A stretch of DNA of 63,971 bases from Spirogloea muscicola (lineage: Eukaryota > Streptophyta > Zygnematophyceae > Spirogloeales > Spirogloeaceae), in the NCBI GenBank assembly GCA_009602725.1, contig WELB01000049.1, forward strand, positions 484,804-548,774. Direction: 5' to 3'. This document shows, in pieces, positions 13,901 through 23,078 of this stretch (the first letter of the stretch is position 1; every line of letters begins with the position of its first letter). Position numbers and translations under genes: made by a program. A model generated the notes under the pieces. It was given only the letters and a program-made list of their open reading frames with translations. It was not told the DNA's origin and made no database searches.

Positions 13901-14025
13901 GGAGGCTGCTCATACACCCTGCCCCAATTGCGATTGTCAAACCCCGCCAGCGGATCACAGCATCCTTCCTGGGAGCTGCCACATCCGCCCTCTCTGGCTA
14001 CTTAGTCACAGTCGGGCAGCATTGA
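7964..14025 (+). CDS. PPP4R1: HEAT-repeat protein, serine/threonine-protein phosphatase 4 regulatory subunit 1-like
   Basis: Exons: 7964-8109, 8368-8533, 8782-8862, 9043-9183, 9367-9471, 9635-9706, 10008-10154, 10348-10422, 11266-11385, 11540-11727, 11893-11973, 12151-12190, 12339-12454, 12780-12870, 13028-13091, then 13294-13413 plus 13667-14025. Phases agree throughout (703 aa). If the 13414 donor is skipped, the frame stops at 13475 (604 aa). An in-frame stop at 7919 supports the ATG at 7964. HEAT helices follow one another, for example DSVWAVRTACAEGIVHLEK, STWVRDAAFQMLGPLISVL and ILVPFALQLCRDPVAGVR. This pattern resembles PPP4R1, a scaffold that directs the PP4 catalytic subunit, though a PP2A-A-like scaffold cannot be excluded. 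The C-terminal extension has no recognised domain. Weak donors at 8863 and 9184 are the least certain joints. Confidence 0.8.
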
Positions 14026-14980
14026 CATGGCTACGTGCTCTTCTCATTGTGCCGCTAGTTGCGGGTCTGCTATGAGCACTTGGAACTAAGACAAAAGTTA
14101 GTAGTTCTGTATATTACAATTGTGGCCTAGTCTTGGAGTACCTCACTGTGCCCCCATGATTCGCCAGCATCAGCTCTCCTCCCACTTTACAGCTCATATA
14201 GGCCTTTAAGCACAAGAATGAAAGTGCTGATATAATGAATGCTTGCCGGCACCGGGTATGATTTGAGCTTGCAGCATTCGATGTAACAGCAGCCTCAGGC
14301 ACAATGTGGCCGCAGAATACGGCCAATCTGTTGGCAGGCGCACTGTGGCGTTGTTGTAACCTGGACGCTGCCCCCATGGTGACAAGCCAGTGCACATTCT
14401 CGAATTAGCTGCAGTGCGCCTGCCAAAAGCCCGCAGGGCAGGATGTGTCAAAGATGTGGAGGACATGCAGGACCCCAAGCAGGACTTGCCAGCAGCTGCG
14501 TCTGAGCAGGCGAGGGTGGCAAAGCAAATATGTCCAGCGGCACACGTTTTAGCGGAGTCTCTGTCGCTGTTGTTAGAGGCAGCAGACACAGAGCGAGAGG
14601 GAAAGTTTCTCCTGCAGATGAGCAGTGCTAGAGGCAGGAAAGGGAGGGGGGAGAGTAAGTGTGTGGGTGAGAAGGAAGCTCTTCCAATCTAGTCAGTGGC
14701 TGCGTAAGGCCAGCCCAAAAGAATGTGTGTGTGTGAGAGCGAGAGGGCAAAGTAAGAGACAGACAGACAGAGGTTCTTCCACAGAGGAGACGCGGTCAAG
14801 AGACCACCTTTGGCGCTAAGCTTGGCTTCCAGTCGAGAGCCTGCGAGAGCCAAGTCGAGCAAGTTTCGAGGTCCCACGACACAGTCCCGAGCTCTGTGCT
14901 TGGACCTAGCCGTGGAGCGCCCACTACGTGCGAAGGCTGCAGCGCTCCGCTCAGAGAGGGCTCCAGTCCCCGCACTTTCG
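14026..14980. other. Intergenic, with one degenerate retroelement tail
   Basis: Open frames at 14206-14589 (-) and 14390-14692 (+) have no recognisable motif and overlap each other on opposite strands. Around 14680-14730 a worn copy of the LINE 3' module is visible (GGCCAGCCCAAAAGAAT), followed by a GT/GA-rich simple stretch. I see no other feature. Confidence 0.4.
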
Positions 14981-15241
14981 TCAGCGCTGCGTCAGTCCCG
15001 GCGCCTGCACCTGCGCCGGCAGCCTCTCAGCGATAGCGGATGGCCTTCCGTCGCTGGCCGCCGCCGCCGGTCCCGCCGCGGCCGCCTCGGCCTGCGCCGC
15101 GGCCAAGCGGGCCTCATACGCCTCCAGCTGGTCGTAGTAGGTGTCCCAGACGCACGGCGCGCAGCCGCCGCCGCAGCAGTCGTCGGGGTCAGGCCTGTCC
15201 GGCGGCGAGCCTGGCGCAGCTTCCCGCTCCGCCGCCGCCAT
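14981..15241 (-). CDS. Oxidoreductase-like domain protein (OXLD1 / PF09791 type)
   Basis: A single-exon frame of 86 codons starts at the ATG at 15241-15239 in a CCATGG context and ends TGA at 14981. Residues about 14-40 contain PDRPDPDDCCGGGCAPCVWD followed by TYYDQLEAYEARL. That is the signature of the small oxidoreductase-like N-terminal domain: Pro-rich lead, DCCGxGCxxCVWDxY, then a helix. Proteins of this type are short and conserved in plants, fungi and animals (human OXLD1); their chemistry is not established. The Ala-rich tail has no domain. The gene is isolated between retroelement debris and could have a further 3' exon that I did not find. Confidence 0.75.
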   Translation of the reverse strand: MAAAEREAAPGSPPDRPDPDDCCGGGCAPCVWDTYYDQLEAYEARLAAAQAEAAAAGPAAAASDGRPSAIAERLPAQVQAPGLTQR

Positions 15242-15339
15242 GGCGCGGCGGCGGCGGCAGCGGCCTCAGCCGGAGGCGCCGCTGCCGGCTGGGGGGCTGC
15301 CGGCGGTGCCCAACCAGACGCCCGGGCTCCAAGGGAAGA

Positions 15340-17115
15340 GCGCATGAAATGAAAAGGAGGCCAATTCAAGCCAATACAGCGTTCAAGCGGAGTCTAGGGC
15401 AAATCAAACGGGGAAGAAGGCGCAGCGGTGCACATCAAGTGAAAGGGAGGCCAATTCGAGCCAAGGCATTGCTAGGCAGAAAGAGAGCAAGCGCGGCCAG
15501 ATTAACTGGTAGCTGGGAGAGGCCAGCCCAAAAGACTGGACAAGGTCTGAAGGAGTCGGAGTGCTAAGGACTGAGACAGCAGTAAGCGAACTCTCAGTAA
15601 CCTCTCGTCAGTAGATGCAAGTCTGAGTAGCTAGCAGGCGGAAAGACGTCGCCCTGACGGAAGCCGGAGGCCGCCGCCAGAGCGCGGCCTGCGCGCAAGT
15701 GGACCGCAAAAGCTAGGGACCGCTGCAAAGAGACGGCCAGGCGCATCCGGTAAACTTGGGCGAGGGACCCGGCGACATGGAAGCCGGGCTGCTCGCCTGG
15801 CTGCCCGTCGCGGCGGGCCGCTGCCAGTGGCTCACTAGGCTACACGATAAAAGAAAGTGCTCGCCACGTGAGGCTACATGAAACTAAGCCCGAAAAAGAA
15901 GAAGAAATGGAAGAAGAGTAGAAGATGGTATGGAATGTGTATTGAGTGATGGCCCCCCATCACTCCTGAGTGGCCAAGTCCGGCAAGCACATCGACAGAC
16001 GTACATCACCTGCTAGGGAAAGCGCGGCCAGGCTGGCTTTTCCAAAGAAGAAGAAGTGGCTCTCCCAATGGGGGCAAGGGCTGTGAGAAGCCAGCCCGAA
16101 AAGAATTGACAAGGTTCGAAAGGATAGGGGCTGGAAAAAGCCAGCCCAGAAAAGAATGTACAAAGGACGAGAAGGGGCCAGGGGAAGTACGAAGAACAAC
16201 AAGCACAGAAAAGAAGCGAAGCAGCTACGAAGCACTCAGTAACCCCTGCTAAGCAGCCTCAGGTCAGAGAGACTGGGTTCCTGGAAGCCAGTCCCAAAAC
16301 CCTATCCTCAATGCCTGCCTGGCCGTATCGCTTCAACGCTCCCAGCCACCAGTTAATCTGGCCGCGCTTGCCTCCCTTGCCCACGCCGTCCACGCGCGCG
16401 CAGGCCGTGCTATGGCCGCCGCCTCTGGGTCTCGGCGGAGTGCCTCTTTCCCTGCAGCGAGCCACTTCTTCTTTCCCTGCAGCGAGCTACTCAGACCTGA
16501 TGTTGCTCACTCGTGGGTACTGAGCTTCCCTCTGCATCGTTTCTGTGTTCTGCAGTGTTTTGTAGTGTAGTCCTTTCTCCGGCTCCTCTTTCTTTGGCTA
16601 TGGACATTGTCCATTCTTTTTTTGGGCTGGCTTTGCCAGCCCCTCGTCTCTATGGGCGCGCACTTCTTTTTCAATGGGCGAGCCCATTGATTCCAGATTA
16701 ACTGGTGGCTGGGAGAGGCCAGCCCAAAGGGGAAGTGCTCGCCCAAAGCTGGACAAGGTCTGAAGGAGCCGGAGTGCGAAGGACTGAGACAGCAGCAAGC
16801 GGACTCTCAGTAACCTCTAGTCAGTAGATGCAAGTCTGAAGCTAAGCTGGGTCTCGGCGGAGTGCCTCTTTTCCCTGCAGCGAGCTACTCAGACCTGATG
16901 TTGCTCACTCGTGGGTACTGAGCTTCCCTGCATCGTCTCTGTGTTCTGCAGTGTTTTGTAGTGTAGTCCTTTTTCCGAGAGAGAAGGGCTCGCCCATTGA
17001 GGATAGGGGCTGAAAAAAGCCAGCCCAGAAAAGAATGAACAAAGGACGAGAAGGGGCCAGGGTGAAGTACGAAGACCAACAAGCACTAAAATGAAACTAA
17101 GCAGCTACGAAGCAC
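15340..17115. mobile_element. Nested non-LTR retrotransposon debris
   Basis: At least five truncated pieces can be separated. About 15525-15600 is a tail of a fourth subfamily (GGAGTGCTAAGGACTGAGAC, seen again near 16750 and 61380). About 15600-15830 (-) encodes an ORF end like the one at 17116. About 16055-16130 and 16130-16215 are two - strand tails back to back. 16200-16275 (-) holds an ORF end of the RLLSRGY subfamily. 16540-16680 (+) and 16685-16850 (-) are further tails with hairpins at about 16624 and 16708. 16985-17100 (-) is another. None has an intact ORF. Confidence 0.75.
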
Positions 17116-18189
17116 TCAGTAACCCCTGCTAAGCAGCCTCAGGTCAGAGAGACTGGGTTCCTGGAAGCGGGTCCCCTGGCCAGAGCCAGAGGCAGCAGCG
17201 AGGGCTCTGCCTGCACGCAGGTGCAGCGCGCGGGCCATAGACCTCTGCAGCGAGACGGCCAAGCGCATACGGTACACCTGCGCTAGCGACCCTGCTGCAT
17301 GGGAGTCCACCGGCTCCCCATGGAAGCGGCGGACAATGGCGTGACGTGAGAGCTGGTTGAGCAGCTCGAGCCACCGAGCGCCCAGCGCCCCGTGCGTATC
17401 GATGGCGAGCGGGAAGAACTGGTCTTCCCGCGGGTGATCTGCATATTTTAGCTCCTTGGCCCGAGCGGCGCAGGCTACCGCATACCCAGCCTTGGTGGCA
17501 CACTGGGTTGGGTGTGAGCGGTCATAGGAGTCGGTGGTCACCACGTCCAGGAGAAGACGTGGCCCGCCTGCTGGTGGGGTGGCCACAAGGTCCACGCGAC
17601 CAGCGTGGAGACCGTCGGCCCGTTGCTGGAGCGGCATGACGGCAGAGTTCTCGGCTGCCACCGAGAAGCCAGCCTCCACAAGGATGCCATGCATCGCATC
17701 CCGGAAATGGTCGTGGGCCGCTGTCCGCTCTCCGCCGTGGGAACAGCACAGAACATGAGCGGCCAGCTCCCCAGGCTCGGCCCCTCGCTCGCCACATTCA
17801 CACTGTTGCACACCCTGGAGACATGGCGGCTGCAGGCCCAGGAGCCGGTGGACGGCACTGCGGAACACCTCGTCCGGGAGTGTGAGGGCTTCATTGAGGG
17901 GGAGGGCCTGGAGCCACGCCGCGGCCCCCGGGGAGGAGGCCGAGTGGAATCGTGCGCGCCCGCGCAGGTCGGCCTCCAGGAGCTGGAGCAAGGCGGTGGT
18001 GAAGGCTGCCTTGTCCATTGCGGCTGCGAAGCGCGCTTGGACGCGCAGGTCGGCGGTGTGCGCGAGGTGCGCAAAGGAGACCGCCTGGCCCGCCAGGTCC
18101 GGGTGCACCGCGAGCAGCTCCTGGTGGGCGGAGCGTAGCGACGCCTGGAAAGAGAAGTGCGCGCGCCCATAGAGAAGAGGGGCTGGCAA
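17116..18189 (-). mobile_element. Non-LTR retrotransposon ORF2 C-terminal part (open, 357 codons)
   Basis: This is the longest open retroelement frame in the window, reading from 18189 down to a stop at 17116. It contains a zinc-binding cluster QCECGERG...HVLCCSHGGE (CxC...HxxCCxH). About 50 residues later comes RVDLVAT...LLLDVVTTD, spaced like the D...D of a PD-(D/E)XK restriction-like endonuclease. The order zinc cluster then acidic pair after the RT is known from RLE-bearing non-LTR elements; I infer, and have not shown, that this is such an endonuclease. No reverse-transcriptase motif (YxDD) is inside, so the copy is 5'-truncated. The 5' boundary coincides with another element's tail at about 18180. 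Related fragments lie at 60748-61317 (-) and, more distantly, 30870-31750 (+). Confidence 0.75.
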
Positions 18190-18990
18190 AGCCAGCTCAA
18201 ATAAGAATCGACTATGTTCAAAGCCAAAGATAGAAGTGGCTCTCCCAATGGGGGCAAGGGCTGTGAGAAGCCAGCCCGAAAAGAATTGACAAGGTTCGAA
18301 GGGGCCAAACTACGAGCTAAGCAGCGACTGCGGGGCCTGAAGAGGCTATGGCAGAACGGGGGAGGATGGACCACTTAGTAGTTACGAGTGAGGAGCCTCA
18401 CATCCGACAGACTAGCTGCCGGTGAACTATCCCCCTGACGAAAGCCGGAGGCCGCAGCGAGAGCACGGCCAGCACGCAGATGCAAGGCGTGGGCCATGGA
18501 CCGCTGGAGGGAGACGGACAAGCGCATACGATACACCTGAGCCCACGAGCCAGCGGCGTTGAAGTGCAAGGATAAGGAGTGGACAAGGTCCACNACGCAG
18601 ATGCAAGGCGTGGGCCATGGACCGCTGGAGGGAGACGGACAAGCGCATACGATACACCTGAGCCCACGAGCCAGCGGCGTTGAAGTCAGCCGGCTCACCG
18701 CGCCTGCGGGACACAGCACGCCGTGCAAGCCTGGCCAAAAGAAAGAGGAGCCGGAGAAAGGACTTCACTGGAAAGGCAGCACACCCGTGTCCACCTCCAC
18801 CACCGCCTGCTCCAGCACGCTGGCCGTGGACCAAGAAACGGTGGGCCACGGAGACGGCTGTCTGCGCCCAGCTTTTCCGGCTCCTCTTCCTTTGGCTTTG
18901 GACATTGTCCACTCTTTTTTGGGCTGGCTTTTGCCAGCCCCTCTTCTCTATGGGCGCGCACTTCTTCTAAGCTGACCCGCTCAGTAACCA
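18190..18990. mobile_element. LINE family A tails with a tandem duplicated ORF end
   Basis: 18228-18420 (-) is a 3' UTR copy continuing into the ORF end DVRLLTRNY at about 18395. Upstream of it the ORF C-terminus (YRMRLSVSLQRSMAHALHL) is present twice, in blocks 18474-18565 and 18595-18686, with one N at 18594 between them. 18880-18970 (+) is a tail with hairpin GGGCTGGC...GCCAGCCCC. Confidence 0.8.
18474..18686. repeat. Perfect 92-bp direct repeat across a one-base gap
   Basis: Blocks 18474-18565 and 18595-18686 are identical and flank the N at 18594. The sequence is LINE ORF end. The position of the N suggests an assembly join between two overlapping or duplicated reads. Confidence 0.85.
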
Positions 18991-19199
18991 TGTATTTTCT
19001 TGACCACGTAAGTACGTGACCACGAGTCAGCATGTAGAGGTCAACACGGGGAGCGGGGGTCACCCGCGAGGTTAATGGCATCTGAGTGGCACGGAGGGCC
19101 GACGGCGCGGAGCCGCCGGTAATGGCAGCAGCCCCGCCACCTGCTAGCTGCAGGCGGGCCCGCCCTCCCGAGATCGCCGCGCCCGTCGTCCTCGCCGCC

Positions 19200-21767
19200 A
19201 TGGCGGCAGCCCGCCCTCCGCGCCGCGCCGCGCNGCCCGTGGCAAAGCCCCGCCGCCGCCGCCGCCTTCGGCCGCCGGTGGCCGGCTGCCGGCTCACCAC
19301 CCGGCGCTGTGGCTCTGGATAATGGCGTCCTGGACGCCATGCAGGCTGCAGGGGTCGATGATCTGCCAATTCCTGTCGCCGAGCCAGCGCCGGGCCCTGC
19401 TAGGTCCCGTGGGCCTTCGCCGCCGCGAGCGGCTGCAGGCGGCGACCGCCGCGGCGACTCCCTGACCTGGACGGCGGCTGCGGAGGCCAGGATCTTCGGC
19501 GAGCTGGACCGCCTTCAGCATCCGAGCGCCTGCGACCGCCCCGACGTCAAGTTCCTCGCCGTCCAGATGGACGTCAGCGGTGAGCTAGTGACGTCTCTCG
19601 GGCTACAGTCCGACTCGTCAAATCCAATGATCAGGCTCCATGATCAAATCCACATGCATGCCAAACGTTGTGTAGTATCGAGATGTTGTTGTTGTATCAC
19701 TGCGGTCTGCTCGGCGACTGATGCTCGGTGTCAGATTGCCGTGGTTGGCTCGCTGACAACGATCCGCACCAGGCCTCATGTGGAACTTCCAGTCCTTCGT
19801 GAGGGCCCTGCTGCTGGGACTGCAGCTGAACAGGACTGTGGTTCCAGTGGCGCTGCCGCCGGGCCTACCGCAGTGGCAGTACGCCGCCTTCTTCGGTTGC
19901 GACAACATGCACCTAGGATGCTTTTTTCCCAACATCACTTCCTGCTGGCTGCCTGCAAAGCATCAGGCACTCATCAAGGCGGTCATGCCACACTGCAGCT
20001 TATGAGACCACCTCCAAGTCTTTATACACGTTGCTTCAGGCCGCACTTGTCGGACAACGATGCTGAGATCAGGACATGCGAAACGAGCGTCCCACCAAGA
20101 CTTCTAACACATATGACTAAGGGGCACATGCGGATATCAGGCACTTACAATAAGGAACCAAATATCAACTAAGCGTGACTTAATCAAATTGATGTGCAGG
20201 AGCTAAGTGATGAGCCTGCATTTACATGGAACTTCACATGTACCAGTTCTGTGTACGATGTTGCCAATGGAAGCGTCCCTCATGGGTGCTCGCCCCTGCA
20301 AAATGCAGTCCGGGTTAAGCAGCATGAAGTCTTGCACCTGCATCCCATGAACGGAGTCTATCCTGGCTGGCTTCCTCAAGTAGGACCGCTGAGTGTTTGG
20401 GAGGAGCTGGTGGCTGCAGGAGCCATTGTGACATTGAAGTGAGTACAGTCCTCTTCCACTAATATCTAGAACGAACCTTCTAGGTTCCTTCTGCCATCTG
20501 GCAATGCTTCTGGTCACCTATAAACAGGTCAGTAATACTGCTCAACGGTGCTAAGCCTAAAAATGCTCGGTGTTCAACAGCAACAGGCCCCCACATCTTC
20601 AGGAACTCAGGCCACAGCAGCCCATCTTCTTCTTCCACGCAGTCATTAGCAGGTGGCTTTTCAGGCCCACAGTTGACATCCAGCAACTGGCACGATTGAT
20701 CATAGAACAGCACCCAGGATGGCGGCCACCTGTTGCAGCTGTCCACATTCGAAGGACAGACAAGAGAAAGGAAGGTAACACGCCATACTCACAAAAGACA
20801 CATACTCACAAATTACAATCTGCTTGACTTATGGGGCAGCATCTGTTGTGATGCTAAGAGCACTGCTGGCAACTTAAGTGGCCGTTCGTACAATTCGCCA
20901 TGACTGACCTTGCTGATGCCTGGAATATGCTGACCCGATCACCAAGTGGCCACACAGACCCGTTCTGGGCACGTCATGGGCAGAAGTACCGCAGCATTCA
21001 ATCTTATCTGGAAGCTGTGAAAAGCCTTGAAGGGATGCAGAACAAAAGTTTTGAGTCTTTGTTTTTGCTCAGTGACAGGTAAGTGAACTATAAAGTATCG
21101 GCCTTTGTTCCAAGTTGCACATGAAGCAGCAGATGCTAAATCCGGAAACTGAAGCACTTTCAGATTGTGCTGCCATTGAATATATACTGCACTTTGAGGA
21201 TGGATTTCTCAAATTGAGATGCTGGACTTGATGATCCTGCTCTTCAGTGAGGTTGTCATAAAGAACATCACCACCTTGGCGCCAGACTATTATGGACTGC
21301 GGCCTACAACTAAGATTCTCTACAATAAACTGCTGGACAGATCAGTGATAGAGGAGGTTAGCAAGCTCATAGCATGCTTGCTTTCTGACAATGCCCTTAC
21401 AGTAAGGTTGCTGGAAACGCTGAAGCTTTCTGACAACGCTGTCACCCTGCAGAATGGAGGTCACGTTGATGTCCCACATAATCTCAAACGCAATGTAACG
21501 AACCACTTCCTGGCCACTTTACAGGCAATGTTAAGTGTCACAGGTTGTTACTCTTGCTTGCAAGCCTGCACGTTCTCCATAGATGCCTACAAGATAAATG
21601 GTGCGGAGTGTAAAACTTCTGGTATAACGTAGACTGAGCCCTACTGCAAAGACTACCTCGTCTTATGCTGGACATCAGTGGCTGACTTGACCCTTGGTGC
21701 AGATGCTGCAGTAGGAACACTTTCATCCAACGTATTCAGGGTCATCATGCAACTCATTGGAGGCAAG
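19200..21767 (+). CDS. GT23-type alpha-1,6-fucosyltransferase-like protein
   Basis: Exons: about 19200-19579, 19773-19981, 20200-20438, 20581-20774, 20958-21078, 21248-21356, 21453-21543 and 21679-21767; phases agree from 19309 onward. The exon at 20581 carries VAAVHIRRTDK, the nucleotide-sugar signature of GT23 (FUT8, NodZ). YRSIQSYLEAV and VADLTLGADAAVGTLSSNV match the following GT23 blocks. A Cys-rich segment (CDNMHLGCFF) precedes them. FUT8-like enzymes add fucose to the N-glycan core in the Golgi; the acceptor here is unknown. The ATG at 19200 (CCATGG context) is one base out of frame with the next codons, and an N at 19234 lies between, so the N is probably not a real base. No signal anchor is evident. 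The 3' end is open: a short exon at 22098-22118 would close the frame, but other endings are possible. Confidence 0.75.
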
Positions 21768-23078
21768 GTGAGGTGCGAACAAGTAAGAGCTGGTGGAGGG
21801 CTTCTCGGCATCTCACTTGACGAGGCTGAAGGGGGCTGGCAAGGGTAGGCTGCCGACCAAGTATTGATGAAGTTGCTAGGCGGCAGCCTGTACTGTTGCG
21901 TGATGCTCATGGCAGTCTTTGACCAGTGTGGGCACTAGTCATTGAACACAGACTTGAGGACATCCTAGTACAAATTGCTGCATGTGATTGCTTCAACGCA
22001 TTATCATGCACCTTGCACGTTAGGACCAAGACAGGCCAACCATCACCTTTGACATGAACCGTCTGTCAAATGATATCCTGCTTCTAACCTAATACAGTCT
22101 GCGCTGATGAGCTCATAGTGTCACATGTGAGACCCTCTAGCCCAACTACGCTGATCTTACACTCGTGCAGCAATGGCTGCACAAAGGGCCTCCAGCTATT
22201 GATTGGGCCCCACGTATTGAGCCACTGTGGTGGGCTCCACCGAGCAGAAGGGGCCCAAGTCTGTGATGCCGCTATTATGCTTGCTCAGCTATGGCTTCCA
22301 ATGGCTATCCTGTCTGCGAAAGCTGTGGTCGACTCCCACATCCTGCATTGGGAGCGGGCCTCGCTACCGACAGTCTTTCATGAGAAACATGGAGCACGGG
22401 CTAAGGAGCCCATCTGTGGACGGTGGCCCATCTCCAGAGGCCCCCCCATTCCTCCCCCTCCGACCACTTGTCTGCGGTGCCTGTCGCAGCGGGGCTGGAA
22501 GTTGAAAGCCCTCGGGAGATGCAAACAGCATCTGCAGGGGCTGCTCAACAAGGAGGAGAAAGTCAAGGAAGATCCAGCTCCTGCAGCGGCTGTATGGCCC
22601 ATACAGCAATCATACAAGGTAAGCTTCAAGGCAACGCCCCTCAAGAAGGTAAACATCCCCAGAAGCAACGGCTTGCGTTAAGAAGACACAGAAGACCCAG
22701 CAGAGATAGCGCACGGTAAAAGGGCCTCACAGAGAGAGAGGGGAGGTTGGCCCAGGGCGTGGTGCAGGCAGCGTGGCCAGATGATGTTCTCTCCAGGGGC
22801 CCGTTCTCTTCATTCTCTTTGAAGGCGGTGGGGCTGGCTGGAGGTACCGAGGCAACTGCATCCATATGCCCCTCAAGAACTGGCTCGGGTAGTCTGTCTG
22901 ACCTGGCACTCCTGCCACATGAATGGGGTTGTGTCAATCTCGAGAGGTAATGCTCAGAAACTAACTGCACTTCGAAGTGGTTGACTTACATATAAATGTC
23001 TGCTAAGGATTGTGTGGTGTCTTCACAAATCTATTTGTGAAGGCATAGCAAGCCCTTAGCAGCGACAGCCATCGGCCA
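21768..23078. other. Interval between the GT23 gene and MYB3R; possible unassigned exons
   Basis: Between about 22380 and 22950 (+) there are plausible but unproved coding stretches. One frame gives RSPSVDGGPSPEAPPFLPL up to 22505. The adjacent frame gives ESPREMQTASAGAAQQGGES up to a good donor at 22620 (GTAAGC). A third, 22759-22950, ends in TAA after WGCVNLER. They do not join into one convincing protein and show no family motif. They may be 3' exons of the upstream gene, a separate broken gene, or chance. 21900-22110 shows nothing. Confidence 0.3.

Noticed and set aside
17605-18138. Long + strand ORF opposite the LINE ORF
   Set aside because: Antisense shadow of the - strand ORF, which has the recognisable domains.
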